DNA from: Pseudomonadota bacterium | GTDB taxonomy: Bacteria; Desulfobacterota; Desulfobulbia; Desulfobulbales; Desulfocapsaceae | Assembly: GCA_018817385.1 (NCBI GenBank) | Contig: JAHIUA010000064.1 | Location: 1 to 49,302, forward strand | Length of the DNA stretch: 49,302 nucleotides | Direction of reading: 5' to 3' | Shown here: positions 1 to 7,991 of the stretch, in pieces | How the letters are laid out: the number at the start of each line of letters is the position of its first letter | Numbering within the stretch: position 1 is the first letter of the stretch | Notes under the pieces: model-generated | Told to the model about the DNA's origin: nothing | The model's input: only the letters and a program-made list of their open reading frames with translations | Database searches by the model: none | Program-made: the position numbers and the translations under genes

Positions 1-136
1 AGCGAAAATTAGAGAAATCGAGACCAGATTTTCATGGATTTGAGGCGAATAGCAGGCCTATTTAACGAAAATCTATGGAAATATGGGCCGATTTGTCAAA
101 TTTGCAGCAGATTTATGTCTAAGTCCGACAGGCTCC
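1..136 (+). repeat. MITE-like element, copy 1 (left end missing)
   Basis: This is the right-hand part of a non-coding element also found at 23201-23362 and 49206-49302. Its right end reads CTAAGTCCGACAGGCTCC and is followed by TA at 137-138. The complete copy at 23.2 kb shows that this end is an imperfect inverted copy of the left end. There is no transposase inside, so it would have to be mobilised in trans. The first 71 bases are identical to the last 71 bases of the window. The family assignment is inference; TA flanks fit IS630/mariner-type elements and some others. Confidence 0.75.
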
Positions 137-307
137 TAGCAGGTTAAGAGCGCCTCAGGTAAGTGCGTGCGGCAAGAGGCGCCCCAGGCCTTTAAGACAT
201 TGGCTAAATCCGCGAACGTCCAGGGGAGGGCGGAATAGAGGCATTTCAACCAAAACCGAACCATTCCCGCAAAGAAAGAGCAGCCATCTGGTTAACATTG
301 CGAGCAT

Positions 308-366
308 TATTTTTTTGAAATAACGAAGAGTCTGGGAAAAAAGGCATACTCGGACAGGCTCCCAGG
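308..366 (-). repeat. Diverged intergenic repeat, family 2 (end fragment)
   Basis: On the - strand this begins CCTGGGAGCCTGTCCGAGTA, runs through an A/T-rich stretch with GGGAAAA-like and TTCGTTATTTC blocks in complement, and resembles 14706-14762 and 18696-18755. It looks like one end of an old inverted-repeat element. The rest of 137-403 holds no convincing gene. It contains a weak 7-bp inverted repeat (GCGCCTC at 150-156, GAGGCGC at 176-182) that could help end argD transcription but has no T-tract. Confidence 0.45.
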
Positions 367-403
367 AAGTCCAAACGAATAGAAATCCTATACAATCTGC
401 CTC

Positions 404-1606
404 TTATTCACAGTCAGCCAGCACTTCTGCCAGAGCCGCCAGCAACTGATCAATCTCTTCTCGGCTGATGATCAACGGCGGCAGGAAACGCAGAACTGTA
501 CTCCCGGCAAAGTTAATCAACACGCCCCGCTCAAACATCTTCTTGACCATGGCACTCCCCTGTTCAATGCCTTCCTCAGTAAGGACCAGGCCCCGAATCA
601 GCCCCATGCCTCGTGCCCCTTTGACAAGGGTAGGAAAACGCTCGACCAGACCTTCCAAGCCAGCCTGCAGATATTCCCCTTTGGCCTGGACCTCGGGAAG
701 AAAACCCTCTGCAAGCATAATCTTCAGGGTAGCCACCCCTGCTGCTGCTGCCACAGGATTGCCGCCAAAGGTGGAACCATGGGTACCGGAAACAAAGGCT
801 GCAGCAATCTCCTTTCTGGTGAGCATGGCCCCCACAGGCAGGCCATTCCCCAAGGCCTTGGCCACGGTCATAATATCAGGCACCACCCCCAATTGCTCAT
901 AAGCAAAAAGCGTTCCGGTCCGCCCGATTCCAGTCTGAATCTCGTCAAAGATGAGGAGAAGATCATGTTTACGGCAGAGCCCCTGCAGCCCCTTGAGGTA
1001 CTCCGCATCCAGGGGGCGAACACCACCCTCACCCTGTAAGGGTTCACAGAGAATGGCACAGGTCTGATCGGTGATCATCGCCTCGAGAACATTGAGATTG
1101 CCAAAAGGAGCATGGGAGAACCCCTCGGGCATGGGTTCAAAGCCCTTGTGAAACTTAGGCTGGCCTGTGGCAGCCACAGTGGCCAGGGTCCTGCCATGAA
1201 ATGACCCGGCCAGGGAGATGATCCCGTAGCGCTCGGGACCAGCAAAGATCCTGGCCAGCTTAAAGGCTGCCTCATTGGCCTCTGCCCCGCTGTTGGCCAA
1301 AAAAATCCGGTCGGCAAAGGAATGCCGGGTCAACAGTTCACCCAACTCCGTCTGGGGCTGAGTGTAGTAGAGATTAGAAACATGCACCAACTCTCGGGCC
1401 TGCTTACAGATGGCTTCGGTGACAACCGGATGACAATGGCCCAGACTGCAGACCGCAATACCCGCCAGACAATCCAGATATTCTCTGCCTTCAGCATCGA
1501 TCAGCTTACAGCCCTCTCCCTTAACCATGGTGGCCGGATATCTTGCGTAGGTTCCGATAAACACTGCATCACTCCTCTCAGCCCAACTGCTATTTTCTCC
1601 ACTCAT
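404..1606 (-). CDS. argD: Acetylornithine (and succinyldiaminopimelate-type) aminotransferase
   Basis: This 400-residue, PLP-dependent class III aminotransferase transfers the amino group from glutamate to N-acetylglutamate semialdehyde in cytoplasmic arginine synthesis. Family features are visible: the NSGAEANEAAFKLAR phosphate-binding segment near residues 105-119, FHGRT near 136-140, the DEIQTGIGRTG block with the pyridine-binding Asp221, and the Schiff-base Lys250 in VAKALGNG. Length is normal for ArgD. The ATG start at 1604-1606 overlaps the argB stop by one base (TGATG), which points to translational coupling. Many ArgD enzymes also act in lysine synthesis; the sequence alone does not decide this. 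Confidence 0.95.
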   Translation of the reverse strand: MSGENSSWAERSDAVFIGTYARYPATMVKGEGCKLIDAEGREYLDCLAGIAVCSLGHCHPVVTEAICKQARELVHVSNLYYTQPQTELGELLTRHSFADRIFLANSGAEANEAAFKLARIFAGPERYGIISLAGSFHGRTLATVAATGQPKFHKGFEPMPEGFSHAPFGNLNVLEAMITDQTCAILCEPLQGEGGVRPLDAEYLKGLQGLCRKHDLLLIFDEIQTGIGRTGTLFAYEQLGVVPDIMTVAKALGNGLPVGAMLTRKEIAAAFVSGTHGSTFGGNPVAAAAGVATLKIMLAEGFLPEVQAKGEYLQAGLEGLVERFPTLVKGARGMGLIRGLVLTEEGIEQGSAMVKKMFERGVLINFAGSTVLRFLPPLIISREEIDQLLAALAEVLADCE

Positions 1607-2493
1607 CAGACGATCTCCGTTCCTATACCTTCCCGGGTGAATATTTCGAGAAGGATTGCATGTTCTATTCTACCGTCAATGATATGGGTCTTGGTCACTC
1701 CCCGACTCAAGGCATCTGCACAGCAGCGAACCTTGGGGATCATTCCCCCGACAATGGTTCCGTCTCCAATATAGCCTTCCAGATCCCCCCGCTCTAAAGA
1801 GCGCAGGAGATTCCCTTCCTTATCCTGAACCCCTGCCACATCAGTGAGGAGGATCAATTTGGCTGCCTTCAACTCTCCGGCCACGGCTCCGGCCACCAGG
1901 TCGGCATTAATATTAAAAGCCTGGCCATCTTCGCCGACACCCACCGGGGCAATGACCGGAATAAAGTCCTCCCGGTCCAGCACCTGGAGAATCTCAGGGT
2001 TAATCTTGGTCACCCGTCCCACCCGACCCAGATCAATGAGTTCCGGAGGGGCATCTGCCAGGGGTTCATCACTCTTCTTACTTACCTGCATCTTTTCAGC
2101 ACAGACGAGGTCCCCATCACGACCGGAAAGACCCACAGCCCTTCCCCCACAGTGGTTGATATTCCCCACGATTTCCTTGTTCACTTTGCCGACCAGGACC
2201 ATCTCAACCACACTCATGGTCTCGCCATCGGTGACCCGCATCCCCTGGACATAGCTGGGTTTTATCTCCAACCGATCCAAAAGTCGGTTAATCTGCGGAC
2301 CACCGCCGTGCACGATCACCGGATTGATTCCAATCTGTTTCATCAGGATCACATCGAGGGCAAACTGTTTCTTCAGGTTTTCATCTACCATGGCATGACC
2401 GCCATATTTGATGACCACAGTCTTGTGCCGAAACTCCTGCATATAGGGCAGGGACTCAATCAACCCTTTGGCCCTGTCAATACTCTCCTGCAT
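1606..2493 (-). CDS. argB: Acetylglutamate kinase
   Basis: This enzyme phosphorylates N-acetylglutamate, the second step of arginine synthesis. It has [10 protein letters not shown] near the N-terminus, the substrate loop [16 protein letters not shown], and GGMIPKV near the C-terminus, all typical of ArgB. I chose the ATG at 2493 (295 residues). It has AGAGGATAGGTG just upstream, and homologues start close to the equivalent of [11 protein letters not shown]. An in-frame TTG at 2523 would add ten residues and is less likely. The gene is upstream of argD and coupled to it. It diverges from lptA across about 275 bp. Confidence 0.95.
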   Translation of the reverse strand: MQESIDRAKGLIESLPYMQEFRHKTVVIKYGGHAMVDENLKKQFALDVILMKQIGINPVIVHGGGPQINRLLDRLEIKPSYVQGMRVTDGETMSVVEMVLVGKVNKEIVGNINHCGGRAVGLSGRDGDLVCAEKMQVSKKSDEPLADAPPELIDLGRVGRVTKINPEILQVLDREDFIPVIAPVGVGEDGQAFNINADLVAGAVAGELKAAKLILLTDVAGVQDKEGNLLRSLERGDLEGYIGDGTIVGGMIPKVRCCADALSRGVTKTHIIDGRIEHAILLEIFTREGIGTEIV

Positions 2494-2645
2494 AACACCT
2501 ATCCTCTGTAAGGGTTCAGCCAATAGTTAAGCCCCTGGCGAGCCCCCACTCTCATTTCTGCCAAAAGCAAAATTATCATTTTCATATCAGTTGGATACGA
2601 CAGTAAGCCAACGCCACCTTTCCATTTTACAAAGTAGGTCTCACG

Positions 2646-2693
2646 AAGTAAAGAAATCTTTCTTCGCAGCCCATGCTCAGGATTTCTTTACTT
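2646..2693. promoter_or_regulatory. Perfect 13-bp inverted repeat between argB and lptA
   Basis: AAGTAAAGAAATC at 2646-2658 is repeated inverted as GATTTCTTTACTT at 2681-2693, with a 22-base spacer. It sits in the divergent argB/lptA intergenic region, about 75 bp before lptA and 150 bp before argB. It could be a paired operator for a regulator or a hairpin in the lptA leader. No T-tract suggests termination. The function is unknown. Confidence 0.4.
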
Positions 2694-2769
2694 TCCTCTC
2701 CCTCCCGAGTATATTGGGCCTGGTATTTGCAATAGCACCTTTCTTACTGTGTATATTCGGGAGATTTTT

Positions 2770-3291
2770 GTGAAAAACAGACTAGTCAACATACTCTTTG
2801 CGTTCACATTTTTTCTTTTTTCCGCCAATAGCTGCCTCTGGGCAGAAGATGCGCCCATCATCATTGAGGCGGACCGGATGGTCTCCCTGGAAGCGGACAA
2901 CAGTGTCTTATTTACCGGTAATGTCGACGCCAGCCAGGCCAACGTCCATATTCGCTCCGACAAAATGACCGTCTACTATACCCCTCGCAAAGACGGAAAG
3001 AAACAGGAAGTCACACGTCTCCAATGCGTCGGGAATGTAGAGGTCACCAGAGATGAATGGCTGGGAACCGGCAAGCAGATGAACTATTTCGCCAAAGATC
3101 GTAAAGTCATCCTCAGCGGCGACGCCAGGGCCTGGCAAGACAAAAATCTGGTAACAGGCGATACCATCATCTATTATCTCGACGAAGGAAGATCCGAAGT
3201 GGTGAGCGGCAGTCCCTCAGCCACTGTTGGAGCAAATGGCAACGGAAAAAAGAAACCGACACGGGTAAAAGCAACGCTCACCCCTCAATAA
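2770..3291 (+). CDS. lptA: LPS export protein LptA (OstA-like, periplasmic)
   Basis: LptA forms the periplasmic bridge that carries lipopolysaccharide from the inner membrane to the LptDE translocon. The 173-residue product begins with a signal peptide (hydrophobic stretch LVNILFAFTFFLF, probable cleavage after CLWA). It then has the OstA beta-jellyroll with IIIEADRM, FTGNVDA and VTRLQCVGNVEVTRD. I chose the GTG at 2770 because GGGAG lies six bases upstream. A GTG at 2749 has no good ribosome site and would spoil the signal peptide. The gene is 22 bp before lptB in an lptA-lptB-rpoN operon. No LptC-like gene is seen upstream. Confidence 0.88.
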   Translation: MKNRLVNILFAFTFFLFSANSCLWAEDAPIIIEADRMVSLEADNSVLFTGNVDASQANVHIRSDKMTVYYTPRKDGKKQEVTRLQCVGNVEVTRDEWLGTGKQMNYFAKDRKVILSGDARAWQDKNLVTGDTIIYYLDEGRSEVVSGSPSATVGANGNGKKKPTRVKATLTPQ

Positions 3292-3313
3292 CAAGGTCCT
3301 CCTTCAATACATC

Positions 3314-4036
3314 ATGGCCCAGCTGGAAACAGATAAGATTATCAAACGCTATCGCAATCGTACCGTGGTTGACGGAGTCTCCCTGCAAGTCAACACCGGA
3401 ATAGTTGTCGGTCTGCTTGGCCCCAATGGTGCTGGGAAAACGACCTCCTTTTATTCCATTGCCGGCTTTATCCGTCCAGATAGTGGCAGAATACTGCTCA
3501 ACGGTGAAGACATCACCAGGCTCCCCATTCATAAGCGAGCCCTGAAGGGTATCTCCTACCTGGCCCAAGAACCCTCAGTCTTCAAAAAACTGACAGTTGA
3601 AGAAAATGTCCGCATCATCCTTGAGCCTTTAGGCCTGACAACAAACGACATTACTAACAGAATCGACGAACTGATGGCCGAACTCAAAATTGAATACCTG
3701 CGCGAGAACAAAGGCAATGCCCTGTCCGGCGGAGAACGGAGACGAGTGGAAATCATGCGTGCCCTCGCCACCCGGCCCGATTTCATCCTTCTCGACGAAC
3801 CCTTCGCCGGTATCGACCCCATGGCCGTGGCAGACCTCCAGAAAATCATCATAGGACTCAAAGAGAAGGGGCTCGGGATCCTGATTTCAGACCACAACGT
3901 CCGCGAGACCCTCAAGGTCTGCGACTTTGCCTACATCATGAATGCCGGACAAATTTTGACTAGCGGCGTGGCTGATGATATCATCGAAAGCGAAGTTGCC
4001 CGTAAGATGTATCTGGGCGAAAATTTTAGCATGTGA
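3314..4036 (+). CDS. lptB: LPS export ABC transporter ATPase LptB
   Basis: This cytoplasmic ATPase of the LptB2FG complex powers LPS extraction from the inner membrane. The 240 residues carry Walker A GPNGAGKT (36-43), a Q-loop region (YLAQEPSVF), the signature SGGERRR, Walker B FILLDEPFAGIDP and the H-loop SDHNVRE. The variant SGGERRRVEIMRAL is characteristic of LptB rather than of other ABC ATPases. It lies between lptA and rpoN, six bases before the latter, which is the classic arrangement. Confidence 0.95.
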   Translation: MAQLETDKIIKRYRNRTVVDGVSLQVNTGIVVGLLGPNGAGKTTSFYSIAGFIRPDSGRILLNGEDITRLPIHKRALKGISYLAQEPSVFKKLTVEENVRIILEPLGLTTNDITNRIDELMAELKIEYLRENKGNALSGGERRRVEIMRALATRPDFILLDEPFAGIDPMAVADLQKIIIGLKEKGLGILISDHNVRETLKVCDFAYIMNAGQILTSGVADDIIESEVARKMYLGENFSM

Positions 4037-4042
4037 TACTCA

Positions 4043-5497
4043 ATGGCTCTAGAACTGAGACAACAGCTGAAGCTGTCACAACGACTGGTGATGACGCCAC
4101 AATTACGTCTTGCCATCAAGCTGCTGCAGATGAACCGGTTGGAACTCACTGACGCCCTGCAGGCTGAGATTGAACAGAACCCCGCCCTGGAAGAAGACTT
4201 TTCCGTCCAGGAGATACAGGAAAACCCCTATAGCCTCTCTTCAACGACAGAACAGAAAGGAGAGGCACCAGAACAGGACTACACAGAGCGGGTCAGTACC
4301 GGAGACACCATGCCGGAGACCAACTGGGAAGACTACGCCAACAACTTTGATTCTAACTTTTCTTTTTCCCACGAGACTCCTCCGGCCGATGCTCCGAGCC
4401 AATTCGATTTTATCTCTGAAAAACCCGGGCTCCTGGCCTATCTCCAATGGCAACTGGCCCACTGTGAACTGGATCCGAAAGAAAAAGAAACAGCACTCTT
4501 TATTGCCGGTAACCTCAATCGCTACGGATTCCTGGAAACCACCCTGGAAGAGATCATGGCAGCCACTGAATGCGACCATGATTCCGCAGAATATCTCCTT
4601 GAAGTGATTCAGGATCTGGACCCTCCCGGTATCGGCGCCCGTGATGTGAGCGAGTCCCTCTTTCTCCAGCTAGAGCGCATGGGGATGAAGGATTCACTGG
4701 CGGCAGAGATCGTCCAATACCACCTGAATCTCCTCCAGACGCGCAACTACAAGGAGATCAGCAAGGCCACTGGTGCCAAGAGGGCTGACGTCATCAAGGC
4801 CATTGATTTCATTATCGCCGAACTGACTCCCTACCCTGGACTACCATACAGTACCGAGGATACCAACTACATCACCCCAGATATTTATGTCCGCAAAATT
4901 GACGGTGAATTCGTAATCCATCTCAATGAAGAGGATATCCCCAACCTGAAACTCTCGTCTCAGCTCCAGGGCATGCTGGACGTGGAAGCGGGCATGGAAA
5001 AAGAATCAAAACGCTACATCAAAGAAAAACTCAAAGATGCCGGGTGGTTCATTAAATCTCTGCATCAGCGTCAGCGTACCATTTTTAAGGTGATGGAAAG
5101 TATCCTCAAATTCCAGCGCGAATTCTTTGAACATGGGGCAACCAAGCTCAAGCCCTTGATTTTGCGCGATGTGGCAGAAGACATAGATATGCATGAATCC
5201 ACCATCAGTCGGGTGACTTCCAACAAGTATGTTCACACTCCTTTGGGCATCTATGAGCTCAAATACTTTTTCTCCACCGCCATCCCCAGAGACGGAAGAG
5301 AGGATCTGGCTGCAGAATCAATTCGGGAACGTATCCGCCAGATGATTCAGGCAGAAGACCCCTGCAAACCACTCAGCGACAACGCCATTTCCGAAAATCT
5401 CGCCAAAAACAATATCCAGATTGCTCGCAGAACAGTTGCCAAGTACCGGGAACAGATGAAGATCCTCCCGGTCAAGCATCGCCGCAAACCTCGATAG
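4043..5497 (+). CDS. rpoN: RNA polymerase sigma-54 factor
   Basis: This is the alternative sigma factor that recognises GG/GC (-24/-12) promoters and needs enhancer-binding ATPases. The 484-residue protein has the glutamine- and leucine-rich region I (LKLSQRLVMTPQLRLAIKLL), an acidic region II rich in D and E (roughly residues 55-115), the core-binding domain, and the helix-turn-helix with the RpoN box ARRTVAKYRE near the C-terminus. It is the third gene of the lptA-lptB-rpoN operon. The hpf and ptsN genes that often follow are not here. A possible target promoter lies before the 2-oxoacid oxidoreductase operon at 18404-18420. Confidence 0.97.
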   Translation: MALELRQQLKLSQRLVMTPQLRLAIKLLQMNRLELTDALQAEIEQNPALEEDFSVQEIQENPYSLSSTTEQKGEAPEQDYTERVSTGDTMPETNWEDYANNFDSNFSFSHETPPADAPSQFDFISEKPGLLAYLQWQLAHCELDPKEKETALFIAGNLNRYGFLETTLEEIMAATECDHDSAEYLLEVIQDLDPPGIGARDVSESLFLQLERMGMKDSLAAEIVQYHLNLLQTRNYKEISKATGAKRADVIKAIDFIIAELTPYPGLPYSTEDTNYITPDIYVRKIDGEFVIHLNEEDIPNLKLSSQLQGMLDVEAGMEKESKRYIKEKLKDAGWFIKSLHQRQRTIFKVMESILKFQREFFEHGATKLKPLILRDVAEDIDMHESTISRVTSNKYVHTPLGIYELKYFFSTAIPRDGREDLAAESIRERIRQMIQAEDPCKPLSDNAISENLAKNNIQIARRTVAKYREQMKILPVKHRRKPR

Positions 5498-5613
5498 GTC
5501 GCGTGAGTTGCCCAAAGCCCCCAAGCCACCTGAAATCTGCCTCGGGACAAGATGGTTCAGCTAACAGAACAAAAGTAGCTTAACAACACATCCACCCTTC
5601 CAAACCTTCAGCC

Positions 5614-6549
5614 ATGAGCCGTCTTGAGCGCATCTACGCCTTTCATCAAAAGCTGAAAAACAACCGCTACCCAAATGCTCAGACCCTTATCCAGGAATTC
5701 GAGCTTTCCCGGGCCACGGCCCACCGGGACATCAGCTACATGCGGGATCGTCTGCTGGCGCCCCTGGCCTTTGATGCCAGCCGCAAAGGCTTCTATTATA
5801 CTGAAGATGACTTCTCCCTGCCCTTTGAAGACAGCCCCAAGCTCCTCTTTCTTATGGGATTGCTCAATAAAATGGCAGATGAAGCCGGCCTCGGCAGCCT
5901 GCCTGAGATGAAAAAACTTGAAAAACGGCTGAGCGAGCTCATTGCACCAGGATATGAGGAGCTGATGGACAATGTCCTCTGCCAGTGGATAGAGGTGGAA
6001 TCCCTGGCTCCATCCATTTTCGAAACCATTGTCGAGGCCGTGGTCAGAACCTGCGTCCTGGAAATTGGCTACTGCTCAGTCACGGGCAGCAAAAGTAGTC
6101 GCCTCCTTGAACCTCAGCGCCTGATCAATTACCAGGGGCGATGGTATCTCCTCGCATTCTGCCTCCTGCGTCAGGATCATCGCCTTTTTCACATGGCTCG
6201 AATCGAGACTGCTGTGATCGGCAAGAAAAGAACGGAGCCACCCCATCAGGCCGCAGAATCATTCCTTGATGAATCCTTCGGGATATTTCTTGGACAAGTT
6301 CGCTATCATGCAAAAATTCAGTTCACCGGCACGGCCGCAGAACTGGTGCGCCGCCAATATTGGCATGGTAAGCAACGTATCGAAGAACTGGAAAACGGGA
6401 TCTGTCTTTCCCTGCCCGTCAGCGATGACCGGGAAATAATCATGAAAATTCTCCAATACGGCGCCAATGCCAGGGTCTTGGCCCCTGAATCGCTGCGCCT
6501 ACGGATGGTAGAAGAAATCAATAAGATGACCCAGATTTACAAATTCTAA
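5614..6549 (+). CDS. WYL-domain transcriptional regulator
   Basis: The 311-residue protein has an N-terminal HTH (residues about 1-60; LIQEFELSRATAHRDISYMR is the recognition region) like the DeoR/HTH_11 group. A WYL domain follows (residues about 140-225, with YQGRWYLLAFC, RLFHMARIE), then a WYL C-terminal extension. WYL domains sense ligands, in some cases nucleic acids. It starts 116 bp after rpoN and ends 18 bp before the algI-like gene, so it may share a transcript with the O-acetylation pair. The target is unknown. Confidence 0.85.
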   Translation: MSRLERIYAFHQKLKNNRYPNAQTLIQEFELSRATAHRDISYMRDRLLAPLAFDASRKGFYYTEDDFSLPFEDSPKLLFLMGLLNKMADEAGLGSLPEMKKLEKRLSELIAPGYEELMDNVLCQWIEVESLAPSIFETIVEAVVRTCVLEIGYCSVTGSKSSRLLEPQRLINYQGRWYLLAFCLLRQDHRLFHMARIETAVIGKKRTEPPHQAAESFLDESFGIFLGQVRYHAKIQFTGTAAELVRRQYWHGKQRIEELENGICLSLPVSDDREIIMKILQYGANARVLAPESLRLRMVEEINKMTQIYKF

Positions 6550-6567
6550 CGAATTCTTTTTATTGCC

Positions 6568-7977
6568 ATGATTTTCAGTTCAACTCTCTTTCTTTTCTGT
6601 TTTCTTCCCCTTCTTCTGGCGCTCTATTTTTTCTCACCAAACCGGGCGAAAAACGCTATCCTGCTGACAGCAAGCCTCCTCTTTTATGCATGGGGAGAAC
6701 TGTTCTACACCGGCTTAATGGCTCTCTCCATCGGGTCAAACTATATCTTTGGCAGGCTTGTTGACAAAAGCCAGTTTCACAAAAAACAGTTTCTTGCCCT
6801 AGGAGTTATCTGCAATCTCCTCCTCCTGGGATTCTTTAAATATGCCAATTTTATTGTCGATAACCTCAACAATGTCCTGGCCCCCTTTGCTCTGGCAACA
6901 ATAGAATTGCATCCAGTCCACCTTCCCCTGGGAATCTCTTTTTTTACCTTTCAAGCCATATCCTATCTTGTGGATGTCTATAGAACGGAAAATCCTGCTC
7001 AGAAAAACATTCTCAACCTTGGCCTCTATATTGTTCTTTTTCCACAGCTCATTGCCGGCCCCATTGTTCGTTACAACAGTGTTGCCCGGCAACTGGTATC
7101 ACGCACCATCAGCCTCCATTCTTTTGAGATCGGGACGACACGATTCATCTATGGTCTGGCCAAAAAACTGCTCCTGGCAAACCCGTTGGCAGAGGTTGCA
7201 GATAGAATTTTCCTCCTCCCTGCAGATCAAGTGCCGGCCGTTGTTGCCTGGACAGGGATACTCAGCTTTAGCCTCCAGATCTATTTTGATTTTTCCGGTT
7301 ATTCTGATATGGCCATTGGCCTGGGGAAAATGTTCGGATTCACCTTTCCGGAAAATTTCAGATACCCGTACATTGCCAGATCACTGCGGGATTTCTGGAG
7401 ACGATGGCACATCTCACTTACCACCTGGCTGCGAGACTATCTCTATATTCCCATGGGCGGAAACAGGAGATCTCAGTTACGGGTTACTTTCAATCTGCTG
7501 ACGGTTTTTGTCTTATGTGGGCTATGGCATGGTGCAAGCTGGAATTTTCTCATCTGGGGCCTGTGGCATGGACTTTTTCTCTCCCTGGAACGATCTCCCT
7601 TTGGAAACGCACTGACAAGGTCACCCAGGATAGTTGCTCACACCTATACCCTCCTTGTCATTATAGTGGGATGGGTATTTTTTCGCTTTGACGCCCTTAC
7701 TGGAGCCATAGAGTATCTATCCTCCATGGCTGGAAACAATGGCTTTACAAACACTCTTTACCCAATCCAGTTGTATGTCACCAATGAAGCACTGCTGGCG
7801 GCAATGATAGGCGTGATCCTCGCCACCCCTCTCTTCAGCGTCTGTGAAAAATTTATTCAGCAGCCCACATGGTCCAGTGGCGTAGCAAAACTTGGCCTTG
7901 TTCTGCTCTTATTGAGTTTATCCATGTTGAAAATTTCCTCAGGGACCTACAACCCCTTTCTCTATTTCAGATTCTAG
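6568..7977 (+). CDS. MBOAT-family polysaccharide O-acetyltransferase, AlgI-like
   Basis: This is a 469-residue polytopic inner-membrane protein of the membrane-bound O-acyltransferase family. AlgI-like members pass acetyl groups across the membrane for exopolysaccharide modification. It has LLFYAWGE near the N-terminus, WRRWHISLTTWLRDYLYIP and MGGNRR, and LWHGASWNFLIWG with the conserved His at about residue 321. It is directly followed by an AlgJ/AlgX-like partner, the usual pairing. No polymer synthase is nearby, so the polysaccharide substrate is not known. A true alginate role is not supported. Confidence 0.92.
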   Translation: MIFSSTLFLFCFLPLLLALYFFSPNRAKNAILLTASLLFYAWGELFYTGLMALSIGSNYIFGRLVDKSQFHKKQFLALGVICNLLLLGFFKYANFIVDNLNNVLAPFALATIELHPVHLPLGISFFTFQAISYLVDVYRTENPAQKNILNLGLYIVLFPQLIAGPIVRYNSVARQLVSRTISLHSFEIGTTRFIYGLAKKLLLANPLAEVADRIFLLPADQVPAVVAWTGILSFSLQIYFDFSGYSDMAIGLGKMFGFTFPENFRYPYIARSLRDFWRRWHISLTTWLRDYLYIPMGGNRRSQLRVTFNLLTVFVLCGLWHGASWNFLIWGLWHGLFLSLERSPFGNALTRSPRIVAHTYTLLVIIVGWVFFRFDALTGAIEYLSSMAGNNGFTNTLYPIQLYVTNEALLAAMIGVILATPLFSVCEKFIQQPTWSSGVAKLGLVLLLLSLSMLKISSGTYNPFLYFRF

Positions 7978-7991
7978 AGGCCGGACACACG

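Noticed and set aside
150-182. Inverted repeat GCGCCTC/GAGGCGC as argD terminator
   Set aside because: It has only 7-bp arms, a 19-base loop, no T-tract, and lies over 200 bp from the argD stop.
2591-2773. 60-residue frame between argB and lptA
   Set aside because: It overlaps the likely lptA promoter and ribosome site, includes the inverted repeat, and has no LptC-like or other recognisable pattern.
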